From the NCBI RefSeq assembly GCF_003001935.1, contig NZ_PVNG01000018.1, positions 62,001 to 126,000 on the forward strand: a stretch of DNA of 64,000 nucleotides, written 5' to 3'. Of this stretch, positions 19,384-27,457 are shown in pieces (positions within the stretch are counted from its first letter, which is position 1; each line of letters opens with the position of its first letter). The DNA comes from Nonomuraea fuscirosea (GTDB taxonomy: Bacteria > Actinomycetota > Actinomycetes > Streptosporangiales > Streptosporangiaceae). The notes below the pieces were generated by a model. That model worked only from the letters and a program-made list of their open reading frames with translations. It was not told where the DNA came from and searched no databases. Position numbers and translations under genes: made by a program.

Positions 19384-21318
19384 GTGACCGCAGCGTATCG
19401 GACGGATCGCCCGACGCACCCACCGCGCCACGTGCACTATGGAGTAGTGGGGGACGAATGGGCCGGTAGTGACGATGAGATCGCTCGCGCGGCGCTGGAC
19501 AGCTCGCCCAACGCCGTCGTGGCGCTCGATCGGGACCAGAGCGTCCTGGTCTGGAACGCCGCCGCCGAGCGCGTGTTCGGCTGGGCGGCCGAGGAGGTGC
19601 TGGGGCGCAGGGCGCCGATCGTGCCCGGCGAGCTGACCGCCGAGCACAACGCCGTCCTGGAGCGCGTCCGCACCGGGGAGCCGGTGTCGCTGCGCACCAA
19701 GCGGCTGCACAGCGACGGCGCCCTGCTCGACCTGCGGGTCGACATCAGCGCGCTGCGGCTGGGCAGCGCCGTGGGCGGCTACGTGTGCGTCTACCACCCG
19801 GCGCGGGCCGACGAGCTGGCCAGGAACCGGATGGCGCGCCGGGCCAGGCTCGTGCGCCGGCTCACCGACGTGGTCGGCGACATCAACTCCGAGCTGGAGC
19901 TGTCGGCCGTGCTCGACCGGATCTCGGCCAACCTCACCGAGCTGACCGGGGCGGACGCCGGCGGGTTCGTGCTCATCGAGGGTGACCGGCTGCGGCTGGT
20001 GAGCACGTACCAGCTGCCCGACTCGATCAGGGGCACCACCACCGACCTGCGCACGAGCCTGGTGGATCAGCTCTTACGCACCGGCAAGACCGTGATGCTG
20101 GAGTCCGACGGGCTCGGCGACCTGGTGTGGGCCCGGTTGCGCGGCCTGCACACGATCGCGCTGGGCCTGGCCGCCGTGGGCGGGCGGCCGTACGGCGCGC
20201 TGTACGCGCTCTTCGCCCGGCGCAACCCCGGCCACCTGGAGCTGGAGCTGCTGGAGCTGCTGGCTGGGCACGCGGGCATCGCCGTCGGCAACGCGGTGGC
20301 CTATCAGGAGGCGGTACGCCAGCGGGCGCACGAGCGGGCCGTCTTCGACGCCAGCGCCGACGGCATCGCCGTGCTCGACCAGGACGGCCTGGTGGTGCGC
20401 TGGAACCCCGCGGCGGCCGGGCTGACCGCGCTGGCCCCCGAGTCCGTCATCGGCGCGCCGCCGCCGTTCCCCATGCCCAAGCCCGGCGAGAAGGTCACCT
20501 TCCAGATGGAGAACGGCAGGTGGCTGGACGTGGTGAGCGCGCAGATCGAGGAGACGGGCGAGGTGGTCGTCGACTTCCGCGACGTCACCTCGGCCAAGGA
20601 GCTGGAGGAGGCCAAGGACCTGTTCCTGGCCACGACCAGCCACGAGCTGCGGACGCCGATCACGATCGTGCGGGGCTTCGCCAGCACGCTGGACGCGCGC
20701 TGGGACAAGATGGCCGACCCCGAGCGCCGGGCCGCCGTGCACACGATCGCCGAGCGCTCCAGGTCGTTAGGTGAGCTCATGGACCACCTGCTGCTGGGGG
20801 CCAGGGCGGGGGCCGACGAGCTCAAGGTGCGGATCGAGAAGGTGGATCTGGCCGAGCGGATCGACGCGGCCACGCTGGGCCTGCCGGCGCTGTCGGACAA
20901 GCACCGGGTGGAGGTGGACATCGCCGAGGGGCTGCCGCCCGTCTTCGGCGATCCGCTGGCCACGGACATCATCCTCGGCCAGTTGCTGGAGAACGCCTTC
21001 AAGTACTCGCCGAAGGGCGGGCTCATCAGCGTCGCCGCCTGGCCGGACGACGACGACAACGTGGTGGTCGTCGTGGACGACGAGGGCGTCGGTATCGCCC
21101 CGCCTGACCGGGAGCGGATCTTTGAGCGCTTCGTCCAGGTGGACAGCGGCGACCGGAGACGGTTTGGTGGAGTGGGGCTCGGTCTCTACATCGTCCGCAG
21201 CCTCGCCCGAGCACAGGGAGGAGATGTGAGCGCTCATCCGCGACCGGAAGGGGGCACCAGGATGCGACTCGTGCTGCGATGCGCTTCCCCTATCGGATCC
21301 GACACACCGATGCGGTAA
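19384..21318 (+). CDS. Sensor histidine kinase with PAS and GAF domains
   Basis: Soluble-looking 644-residue kinase with no membrane helix. Order: PAS (about 35-140; NAVVALDRDQSVLVWN), GAF (about 165-315), second PAS (about 320-405), then HisKA with SHELRTP (His420) and HATPase_c with N-box LLENAFKYSPKGG, DDEGVGIAPPDRERIFERF and GGVGLGLYIV. No response regulator is adjacent. The next gene encodes an RsbW-like ATPase, hinting at crosstalk with a partner-switching pathway. Two in-frame TTA leucine codons (20074 and 20767) could make it dependent on the rare bldA-type tRNA. Confidence 0.9.
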   Translation: MTAAYRTDRPTHPPRHVHYGVVGDEWAGSDDEIARAALDSSPNAVVALDRDQSVLVWNAAAERVFGWAAEEVLGRRAPIVPGELTAEHNAVLERVRTGEPVSLRTKRLHSDGALLDLRVDISALRLGSAVGGYVCVYHPARADELARNRMARRARLVRRLTDVVGDINSELELSAVLDRISANLTELTGADAGGFVLIEGDRLRLVSTYQLPDSIRGTTTDLRTSLVDQLLRTGKTVMLESDGLGDLVWARLRGLHTIALGLAAVGGRPYGALYALFARRNPGHLELELLELLAGHAGIAVGNAVAYQEAVRQRAHERAVFDASADGIAVLDQDGLVVRWNPAAAGLTALAPESVIGAPPPFPMPKPGEKVTFQMENGRWLDVVSAQIEETGEVVVDFRDVTSAKELEEAKDLFLATTSHELRTPITIVRGFASTLDARWDKMADPERRAAVHTIAERSRSLGELMDHLLLGARAGADELKVRIEKVDLAERIDAATLGLPALSDKHRVEVDIAEGLPPVFGDPLATDIILGQLLENAFKYSPKGGLISVAAWPDDDDNVVVVVDDEGVGIAPPDRERIFERFVQVDSGDRRRFGGVGLGLYIVRSLARAQGGDVSAHPRPEGGTRMRLVLRCASPIGSDTPMR

Positions 21319-21460
21319 CGAGGTGGTCACGGTTGAGCTGATCTATCGTCCAATGAGTACAAGCTGTGATCGCAATGCGGTTTCTGGGATCGAGTAACGG
21401 GGCATTTCGGTCGTACCGGGGAGTGTTCCCGCGGGGGGCACAGGTAACGGGGAGGTGGGT

Positions 21461-21892
21461 GTGTCGAGCGTGGTGCTGCTACCGTACGCGCCGTCCAGCG
21501 TCGCCGTCGCCCGCCAGCGTCTGAGCACAGATCTGCAGGACAGTGGGGTCTTCACCGCCGCGATCGACGACGCGGTGCTCGTGGTGAGCGAGTTGCTGAG
21601 CAACGCGCTGCGCCACGCGCACCCGCTGCCGTCCGGCATGGTGAGAGTGGCGTGGCTGCGAAGCGACGATCACGTAGAGGTGGCGGTGAGTGACGGAGGT
21701 GCGGCGACCGAGCCGCGCGCGGGCCGCCCGACACTGTCATCGCTCGGGGGCCGGGGGCTCGGCATCGTGGAATACGTGGCGGAGAGCTGGGGGGTCAGGC
21801 ACGACGGTGACACGACGACGGTCTGGGCCATCCTGCCCGCCCCGAGCCAGACGGTGAACGGGCAGGTGGCGGCACTCAGAGAGGCCGGCTAG
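21461..21892 (+). CDS. RsbW-like ATP-binding anti-sigma/regulatory protein
   Basis: GHKL ATPase of the SpoIIAB/RsbW type (HATPase_c_2), about 143 residues. N-box VVSELLSNALRHAHPL, then VAVSDGG and GGRGLGIVEYVAE form the nucleotide pocket. Such proteins bind sigma factors or STAS proteins and phosphorylate the latter on Ser. The GTG at 21461 is preferred because GGGGAGG sits five bases upstream. No sigma factor gene is adjacent; STAS proteins lie at 25.7 and 47.3 kb. Convergent overlap of 17 bp with the YidC paralogue. Confidence 0.85.
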   Translation: MSSVVLLPYAPSSVAVARQRLSTDLQDSGVFTAAIDDAVLVVSELLSNALRHAHPLPSGMVRVAWLRSDDHVEVAVSDGGAATEPRAGRPTLSSLGGRGLGIVEYVAESWGVRHDGDTTTVWAILPAPSQTVNGQVAALREAG

Positions 21893-22541
21893 CGAGCACC
21901 GCGCGCTCCCCGGTGGCCCACGCCGTCGAGACGAGCAGATAGAGCCCGGCGGCCAGGGGGAGCACCAGCGCGGCCAGCACGGAGCCGTACGGCATCAGCC
22001 GCGTGATCTTCGACATCAGCTCGGGCCGCACGCCCGCGATCTCCTCCTGCCGGCCGGCGTTCGCCGCGATCAGCCGGGAAGACCACCACGCCACCGCCGC
22101 GACCAGCACGATGACCAGTACAAAGACCGTAAATGGCACGCTGACCAGACCGTAATTGGCCACAATGCCCGCCACCTGCTGACCCAGCGGAGCCCCCAGC
22201 AACGTGTGACCGGCCAGCGCGGTCGGATGCGTGGCCACCCGGAACATCAGCCACATGAACGGCAGCTGCGCCAGCATCGGCAGAATCCCGGCGAACGGCG
22301 AGCTGCCCTCCTTCGCGTAGAGGGCGTTGAGCTCCTTGGCCAGGCGCTCGGGATTGCGGCTCCAGCGCTTGCGCAGCTCCTTCTGCTTGGGCGCGAGCCG
22401 TTCGCGGATCTTCATCGTGCGGGCCTGGCGCACGTTCAGCGGGAGCAGGAGCAGCCGTACGGCCAGGGTGAACAGCACGATGCCGAGCGCGGCACTGCCG
22501 CCGGACATGCCGATGACGAACGTGACGAGAGAATCGATCAT
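21876..22541 (-). CDS. YidC/Oxa1-type membrane protein insertase paralogue
   Basis: Membrane insertase family protein of 221 residues, shorter than the primary actinobacterial YidC and far from an rpmH-rnpA context, so probably a second copy. A signal-like first helix, the charged loop LNVRQARTMKIRERLAPKQKELRKRW (about 36-62 in part), the conserved GILPMLAQLPFMWLMF helix and further helices with a final LPLAAGLYLLVSTAW segment follow the 60KD_IMP pattern. It follows two small membrane-protein genes in the same direction, separated by a leader with alternative hairpins. A link to zinc-regulated or sporulation-linked paralogues is possible but not shown. Confidence 0.85.
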   Translation of the reverse strand: MIDSLVTFVIGMSGGSAALGIVLFTLAVRLLLLPLNVRQARTMKIRERLAPKQKELRKRWSRNPERLAKELNALYAKEGSSPFAGILPMLAQLPFMWLMFRVATHPTALAGHTLLGAPLGQQVAGIVANYGLVSVPFTVFVLVIVLVAAVAWWSSRLIAANAGRQEEIAGVRPELMSKITRLMPYGSVLAALVLPLAAGLYLLVSTAWATGERAVLASRPL

Positions 22542-22577
22542 GAGCCCTGTTTCCTCGTGGGGTGTCTCGTGAACTGA

Positions 22578-22620
22578 GGGCTCACCCGTATGAGGGAGCC
22601 CCGCTTGACGGGAAGCGGGG
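22578..22620 (-). promoter_or_regulatory. Overlapping alternative hairpins before the yidC paralogue
   Basis: On the transcript strand, hairpin B (CCCCGCTT at 22599-22606 with AAGCGGGG at 22613-22620) comes first. Hairpin A (GGGCTC at 22578-22583 with GAGCCC at 22596-22601) follows. Both need bases 22599-22601, so they exclude one another, as in attenuators. The 84-nt gap separates the small membrane gene from the insertase gene. Function is inferred. Confidence 0.4.
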
Positions 22621-22625
22621 CACGC

Positions 22626-22823
22626 CTAAGGAGCTCGTGGACGCGGGCGACCGGCCGCGTCAGGATCGCGCTGCCGCTGGAAGGCGGTGCGGCGCGCGTA
22701 GGACAGCGGGAAGCCCGGTGACTCTCCGCCGAGGACGGGCAGCAGCGTGGCCGCCCACGTGGCCAGTAGCAGGATCGCCACCATGGTGATCCCGACCAGC
22801 CACGGATCGAACAGGAACTGCAT
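22626..22823 (-). CDS. Small membrane protein (DUF6412-like)
   Basis: 65-residue protein with one strong hydrophobic helix (about 10-33) followed by an Arg/Pro-rich soluble tail (SYARRTAFQRQRDPDAAGRP). Its ATG overlaps the previous stop (TGATG), and it directly precedes the YidC paralogue. Small proteins with this profile next to a second YidC in actinobacteria are annotated, as I recall, as DUF6412; I could not confirm the match. A partner or substrate of the insertase is a plausible inference. Confidence 0.6.
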   Translation of the reverse strand: MQFLFDPWLVGITMVAILLLATWAATLLPVLGGESPGFPLSYARRTAFQRQRDPDAAGRPRPRAP

Positions 22824-22996
22824 CAGTGTGAGCGGGAGGACTTGCTCACGACGGTGACCGCGATGAAGGCGACGAGGGCGATCACGCCGACGATCAGGGC
22901 CAGCTTGACCAGGCCTACCAGCATCGGCAGGAGGAAGTTGAACAGGACGAAGAGACCCAGCAAGGTCCCGACGACGAGCATGACGACTTTACCCAT
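22823..22996 (-). CDS. Small single- or double-spanning membrane protein
   Basis: 57 residues from the ATG at 22996: MGKVV, then two adjoining hydrophobic stretches (about 5-28 and 31-50) and a Ser/Lys/Arg/His tail. Longer in-frame extensions reach 23128, but they overlap the divergent response regulator and read as low-quality sequence. First gene of a three-gene unit with the DUF6412-like gene and the insertase paralogue. Family not recognised. Confidence 0.55.
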   Translation of the reverse strand: MGKVVMLVVGTLLGLFVLFNFLLPMLVGLVKLALIVGVIALVAFIAVTVVSKSSRSH

Positions 22997-23090
22997 GAGG
23001 CAACCGTACGTCCTCGGCGGATGATCTGCGAGGCTTACGAACCAATGACGTGAACGCCGCCTCCTGGGGTTGTGGCCGTACGGTGAAGTG

Positions 23091-23786
23091 GTGAACACGC
23101 GCATCCTGGTGGTGGACGACGATCCCACGGTCTCCGAGGTCGTGGCGCGCTATCTGGAGCGCGACGGGCACGAGGTCGAGTGTGTCGGCGACGGCGCGGA
23201 GGCGCTGCGCAGGGCGCTGGCGAACCCGCCGGACCTCATGGTGCTCGACCTGATGCTGCCCAAGATCGACGGCTTGCAGGTGTGCAGGAAGCTCAGGGAA
23301 CGCTGGCCGGTGCCGGTGATCATGCTGACCGCGCTGGGCGAGGAGATCGACCGGGTGGTCGGGCTGGAGACCGGGGCCGACGACTACGTGACCAAGCCGT
23401 TCAGCCCGCGCGAGCTGGCGCTTCGGGTGCAGTCGGTGCTGCGGCGGGCCCGCGGGGCCTCCGTCACCGGCGGCACCGGGGTGCTGCGTGACGGGGACCT
23501 GGTCGTGGACGTGGGCGCCCACGAGGCGCGGCTGCGGGGCGGCGAGGTGATGCTGACGGCCAGGGAGTTCGACCTGCTGGCCTACCTCATGCGCAACCCC
23601 CGGCAGGCCTTCAGCCGGTCGGCGCTGCTCAACCAGGTGTGGGGCTGGTCGTTCGGCGACTCCTCGACCGTGACCGTCCATGTGCGGCGGCTGCGGGAGA
23701 AGATCGAGCCCGATCCGACCGAGCCGCGCAGGATCGTCACGGTGTGGGGGGTCGGGTACCGGTACGAGCCGTTGGAGGGCTCCTGA
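23091..23786 (+). CDS. OmpR/PhoB-family response regulator
   Basis: 231 residues from GTG 23091. The receiver domain (about 3-115) has acidic pocket VVDDDP, phospho-acceptor Asp53 in VLDLMLPKIDG, and conserved Thr and Lys (MLTALG, VTKPFSPREL). The winged-helix DNA-binding domain (about 135-230) has LTAREFDLLAYLM and RRLREKIEPDP with GVGYRYEP. The stop overlaps the kinase start (TGATG), so it is the cognate partner. The divergent small membrane gene starts only 94 bp away; shared control is possible. The target regulon is unknown. Confidence 0.92.
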   Translation: MNTRILVVDDDPTVSEVVARYLERDGHEVECVGDGAEALRRALANPPDLMVLDLMLPKIDGLQVCRKLRERWPVPVIMLTALGEEIDRVVGLETGADDYVTKPFSPRELALRVQSVLRRARGASVTGGTGVLRDGDLVVDVGAHEARLRGGEVMLTAREFDLLAYLMRNPRQAFSRSALLNQVWGWSFGDSSTVTVHVRRLREKIEPDPTEPRRIVTVWGVGYRYEPLEGS

Positions 23787-24967
23787 TGGTCGGTGCGGGC
23801 GCGTTCGCGGCGGCTGCCCCGGTCGTGGCGATCGGGGCGGGCCTGCGTGCGGCGGCTGCCCCGGCTGTGGCGGCCGGGGAGTTGCCGATGGTGGTGGCGG
23901 TCACGGCCGGGTTCGGGCTGCTGATCGCGCTGGCCGGCGTCTGGGTGATGTGGCGGCTGCGCACCCGGTCGATCGGGGTGATGCTGGCCGTGGTCGTGGT
24001 GGTCGCGGTGGCGGCCACGCTGGCCGGCGTCGTGGCGATCATCCAGAAGATGATCATCGAGGGGGAGATCAAGGACTTCGTGCTCAGCGTCGTCGCCGTC
24101 GGGGGACTCGTGGGATTGGGGGTGGCGTTCGTGCTGGCCAAGCGGGTGGTCGGGGAGAGCAAGAGGCTGATGGCCGCCGTACGCGACCTGCCGTTCGTGG
24201 CGCCCCAGGGGCTGCCGGCCGAGCTGCAGACGATCGCCAACACCCTGGAGGAGGCGTACGCGCGGGAGCGGGCCCTGGAGGAGGCCAGGCGGGAGCTGGT
24301 GGCGTGGGTGAGCCACGACCTGCGTACGCCGCTGGCCGGGATGCGGGCCATGGCCGAGGCGCTGGAGGACGGCGTGGTGTCCGACCCCGAGACGGTCGCC
24401 CGCTACCACGGCCAGATCAAGCTGGAGGTCGAGCGGCTGTCGGGGATGGTGGACGACCTGTTCGAGCTGTCCAGGATCCACGCGGGGGCCCTGCGGCTCT
24501 CGCGGGCCAAGATCGGGCTCGCCGACCTGGTCGCCGACACCCTGGCCGGCGCCGAGCCGCTCGCCAGGGCCAAGGGGGTGCTCCTCACCGCCGAGGCGTC
24601 GGCGGCCGTGCCCGTGGACGCCGACGCGGGGGCCCTGGGGCGGGCGCTGGGCAACCTGGTGGTCAACGCCATCAGGCACACGCCGTCCGACCGCGGTGTG
24701 GTGCTCAGGGCCGGCGTGGACGACGAGGGGATGGCCTGCCTGTCGGTCACCGACTGCTGCGGGGGGATCCCCGAGGAGGACCTGCCCCGGGTGTTCGAGG
24801 TGGCTTTCCGTGGGGAGGCCGCGCGTACGCCTACCGCCGATGGCGGGGCCGGGCTGGGGCTCGCCATCGCGCAGGGGATCGTGGAGGCGCACGACGGGAT
24901 GATCGGCGTGGTCAACGACGGGCCGGGGTGCCGGTTCGAGATCCGCCTGCCCCAGATCGGCGGCTGA
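23786..24967 (+). CDS. Membrane sensor histidine kinase, partner of the OmpR-type regulator
   Basis: 393-residue kinase. The N-terminal third holds hydrophobic segments near 5-30, 35-58, 64-88 and 96-117 with almost no extracytoplasmic loop, so it probably senses within the membrane. After a short linker come HisKA with WVSHDLRTPLAGMRAMAEAL (His177) and HATPase_c with LGNLVVNAIRHTPSDRG, VTDCCGGIPEEDLPRVFE and GGAGLGLAIAQGI. The N-terminal region is rich in GCG/GTG alternation (Ala/Val). Translationally coupled to the regulator. The signal is unknown; intramembrane-sensing kinases often respond to envelope stress or antimicrobial peptides. Confidence 0.9.
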   Translation: MVGAGAFAAAAPVVAIGAGLRAAAAPAVAAGELPMVVAVTAGFGLLIALAGVWVMWRLRTRSIGVMLAVVVVVAVAATLAGVVAIIQKMIIEGEIKDFVLSVVAVGGLVGLGVAFVLAKRVVGESKRLMAAVRDLPFVAPQGLPAELQTIANTLEEAYARERALEEARRELVAWVSHDLRTPLAGMRAMAEALEDGVVSDPETVARYHGQIKLEVERLSGMVDDLFELSRIHAGALRLSRAKIGLADLVADTLAGAEPLARAKGVLLTAEASAAVPVDADAGALGRALGNLVVNAIRHTPSDRGVVLRAGVDDEGMACLSVTDCCGGIPEEDLPRVFEVAFRGEAARTPTADGGAGLGLAIAQGIVEAHDGMIGVVNDGPGCRFEIRLPQIGG

Positions 24968-25071
24968 CCACCGGCCGGACGCGCTCCCGCGGTCGTACCG
25001 GCCGCGTGTCCGTCGTTCAGGCGCGCTCGTCGTCGTGCCGGCCGTGCGCGCGCGGCGGTCGTCACCGCCGG

Positions 25072-25467
25072 TCAGGCGTTCTCCGGCAGGTCGCGGGTGG
25101 CGCCGAACGACTCCGACATGGCGCGAAACGTCGGGCACGGCCAGCGCCACATGCAGCTCCGGCAGCGCAGGATCGGGTGCGCGGTGTCACTCGTGATCCC
25201 GCCCGCGTCACGCGGCTGGTGCAGGTCGAGCAGCCTGAGCCCGAGCTCGGAGAACCTGAGCAGCTCGGTGCGGGCCCCGCCGAGGAACTCCAGGTCCTCG
25301 ATCCCGAGCCGGGTGCGGATCGGCACGTAGCCCTCGTGGTTCACCAGGCCGCGCAGGCGGTCGGCTTCGTCATGCCATGGCGTCGCCTTCTCTGTGTTGA
25401 TGAGGATGGCCTCCAGACGTTCACGGAGCCCCTGACGCTGAGGATCTTCGGGTTTCTCTGCGTTCAT
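25072..25467 (-). CDS. Conserved hypothetical protein with C-terminal Cys cluster
   Basis: 131 residues from ATG 25467 (an in-frame extension to 25536 exists). The N-terminal half is helical and charged (RERLEAILINTEKATPWHDEADRL). The C-terminal part has CRSCMWRWPC, three Cys with two Trp that could bind metal or a cofactor. No known domain recognised. It is divergent from the STAS gene at 25655, with an 8-bp inverted repeat in between. Confidence 0.65.
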   Translation of the reverse strand: MNAEKPEDPQRQGLRERLEAILINTEKATPWHDEADRLRGLVNHEGYVPIRTRLGIEDLEFLGGARTELLRFSELGLRLLDLHQPRDAGGITSDTAHPILRCRSCMWRWPCPTFRAMSESFGATRDLPENA

Positions 25468-25556
25468 CGATGCGGGGCCCGTCGGTCGCGCCCCAGCCCC
25501 TCCCTCGCCGCGAAGATGTGCCGCTTCCGGTGTCACGCTGTCAAGCTTCGCGTACT

Positions 25557-25583
25557 CTCCGTTTTCATGGAGCCCAAACGGAG
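25557..25583. promoter_or_regulatory. Inverted repeat in divergent intergenic region
   Basis: CTCCGTTT (25557-25564) and AAACGGAG (25576-25583) are perfect complements separated by 11 nt. It lies between the leftward Cys-cluster gene and the rightward STAS gene. It could be an operator or a 5'UTR hairpin. Confidence 0.4.
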
Positions 25584-25654
25584 GACAAAAACCTGTGGTT
25601 CCCCTATCGGCGTGACAACGTGACCGGAAGCCATCGCCCCGCTAGCCTGCCCAT

Positions 25655-26002
25655 GTGGAGCTCAAGGTCTCGACTCGATCACATGCCGGGTGCGCGCTCG
25701 TCGCCATCACCGGAGAAATCGACCTCTATACGGCGCCCCACCTGCAGTCCGAGTTCACTCGGCTGCTGCAGGACGGGCCCAGCCGGGTGGTCATCGACAT
25801 GTCCGCCGTGGATTTCTGCGACTCCACGGGGATGAACGTGCTGCTGTCGGCACTCAAACGCATGAAAGAACAGGGCGGGTCGCTCGAAGTCGCCGCGCCG
25901 CGCCCTGCCGTACGCAAGATTCTGCAGGTCACCGGGCTCGACTCGGTGTTCACCGTGCATGATGAGGTGCCGCAGGAATTCCTCATCGCCGAGGGATCAT
26001 GA
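25655..26002 (+). CDS. STAS-domain anti-anti-sigma factor
   Basis: 115-residue SpoIIAA/RsbV-type antagonist. Unphosphorylated protein binds an RsbW-type kinase and frees a sigma factor. The phosphorylation site lies in DFCDSTGMN (Ser57), preceded by the usual ITGEIDLYTAPHL strand-helix. Starts at GTG 25655. The nearest RsbW-like protein is 3.8 kb upstream (21461-21892); pairing is conjecture. The 3' side is a 39-bp tandem repeat region before the GT2 gene. Confidence 0.9.
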   Translation: MELKVSTRSHAGCALVAITGEIDLYTAPHLQSEFTRLLQDGPSRVVIDMSAVDFCDSTGMNVLLSALKRMKEQGGSLEVAAPRPAVRKILQVTGLDSVFTVHDEVPQEFLIAEGS

Positions 26003-26019
26003 CCGGATCGGCGGGCGCG

Positions 26020-26125
26020 GGCCGCGGCCGTTCCGCGATCTCGCGATCGGGAGGCGTGGAGAGCTGCCGTTCCACGGTTCCGCGATCGGCGGATGCGGAG
26101 CGCGGCCGTTCCGCGGTTTCCCGCA
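26020..26125. repeat. 39-bp tandem repeat between STAS and GT2 genes
   Basis: The word CCGTTCC recurs at 26028, 26067 and 26106, exactly 39 bp apart, within similar flanks (CCGTTCCGCGATC, CCGTTCCACGGTTCC, CCGTTCCGCGG). This makes about 2.7 imperfect copies immediately after the STAS stop. Non-coding. Confidence 0.7.
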
Positions 26126-26141
26126 GGGGAGGTGAGGGCGC

Positions 26142-26873
26142 GTGAGCGGCGACACCGCCGTCGTCATCCCGGCCGTCAACGAGGCCGACCGGATCGCCTC
26201 GACGGTCAAGGCCGCCGCGGCCCTGCCGGGCGTCGATCTCGTCGTGGTCGTCGACGACGGCTCGTCCGACCAGACCGGACGGGTGGCGCGCGCGGCCGGA
26301 GCCCGGGTGGTGCGGCACAGCCGCAACAGGGGCAAGGCGGCGGCGATGGAGACCGGAGCGGAGGCCGTACGCCTCCTCGACGAGGACGCCGAGCCTCGCC
26401 ACCTCCTCTTCCTCGACGCCGACCTGGGCGAGACCGCCCAGGCCGCGGCCCCGCTCATCGCCCCCGTACGCGAGGGCACCGCCGACATGACCATCGCGGT
26501 GTTCAGCACGAGGGTGAAGCTCGGAGGCCACGGCTTAGTCGTACGCCTGTCGAAGGAGGGCATCCGCCGGGCCACCGGCTTCGACGCCGCCCAGCCGCTC
26601 AACGGGCAGCGCTGCCTCACCAGGGCGGCCTTCGAGGCGGCCAGGCCGCTGGCACACGGGTTCGGCGTCGAGACGGCGCTGACGATCGACCTGCTGCGCA
26701 GGGGATACCGGATCGCCGAGGTCGAGGTGGAGATGGCCCACCGGGCGACGGGCACCGACTGGCGGGCCCAGCTCCACCGGGCCAGGCAGTTGCGGGACGT
26801 GGCGCGGGCGCTGGCCGCTCGCGAGCATCTGGTCGCCCACAACTTCGACAAGCTGCTGCGCCCCAAACGCTGA
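26142..26873 (+). CDS. Family 2 glycosyltransferase
   Basis: GT-A type glycosyltransferase of 243 residues with no membrane helix. The nucleotide-sugar site is formed by VVIPAVNEADRI, VVDDGSSDQTG and the DXD-like FLDADLGE (about residues 96-103). HSRNRGKAAAMETGAE is typical of dolichol-phosphate-sugar synthase-like and glucosyl-phosphoglycerate-synthase-like GT2 enzymes. Starts at GTG 26142 with GGGGAGG upstream. Leu132 is encoded by a rare TTA codon at 26535. The acceptor is unknown. The nearby GT-C mannosyltransferases (28.7-34.5 kb) need a polyprenyl-phosphate sugar, so a donor-making role is possible but unproven. Confidence 0.85.
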   Translation: MSGDTAVVIPAVNEADRIASTVKAAAALPGVDLVVVVDDGSSDQTGRVARAAGARVVRHSRNRGKAAAMETGAEAVRLLDEDAEPRHLLFLDADLGETAQAAAPLIAPVREGTADMTIAVFSTRVKLGGHGLVVRLSKEGIRRATGFDAAQPLNGQRCLTRAAFEAARPLAHGFGVETALTIDLLRRGYRIAEVEVEMAHRATGTDWRAQLHRARQLRDVARALAAREHLVAHNFDKLLRPKR

Positions 26874-26914
26874 CCCTGTCGCGTCCCGGGTCCGGTGATC
26901 TAGACTCACCGGCC

Positions 26915-27457
26915 ATGACAGACCTGGACGAGCAGGGCCGTCCCGAACCTCCCATCGCCGCCGACGAGACCGGGACCCTGCTGGGCTTCCTGGAATTCCA
27001 GCGTGCGACCTTCGCGTGGAAGTGCGGCGGCCTGGACGCGGGCGCCCTGAAGGCGACCGTCGGGGCGTCGGCGATGACGCTGGGCGGGATGCTCAAGCAT
27101 CTGGCGTACGTGGAGGACTACTGGTTCTCCCGGACGCTGCACGCCCGCGAGGGGCAGGCGCTGTGGGGCACGGTCGACTGGAAGGCCGACGTCGACTGGG
27201 ACTGGCACTCGGCCGCCGACGATTCCCCCGAGGAGATCTACGCGCTCTGGGACGACTCGGTGTCCCGCTCACGGGCGGCGGTGGAGGAGGCGTTGGCGGG
27301 CGGCGGCGGCATGGGCCAGCTCGCCCAGCAGATCCGATCGGACGGGACGGCGCCCAGTCTGCGGTGGCTCGTCGTGCACATGATCGAGGAGTACGCCCGC
27401 CACAACGGCCACGCCGACCTCATCCGGGAGTCGGTGGACGGCCTCGTCGGCGAGTAG
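26915..27457 (+). CDS. DinB-family protein (DUF664-like)
   Basis: 180-residue four-helix-bundle protein of the DinB/YfiT superfamily, whose members are often metal- or mycothiol-dependent enzymes. The helix around MLKHLAYVEDYWF carries the first conserved His, and VVHMIEEYARHNGHADLIRE near residues 150-170 supplies the His pair. The three-His pattern is the usual metal site. The stop codon lies inside the first unit of a 34-bp tandem repeat. Substrate unknown. Confidence 0.85.
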   Translation: MTDLDEQGRPEPPIAADETGTLLGFLEFQRATFAWKCGGLDAGALKATVGASAMTLGGMLKHLAYVEDYWFSRTLHAREGQALWGTVDWKADVDWDWHSAADDSPEEIYALWDDSVSRSRAAVEEALAGGGGMGQLAQQIRSDGTAPSLRWLVVHMIEEYARHNGHADLIRESVDGLVGE

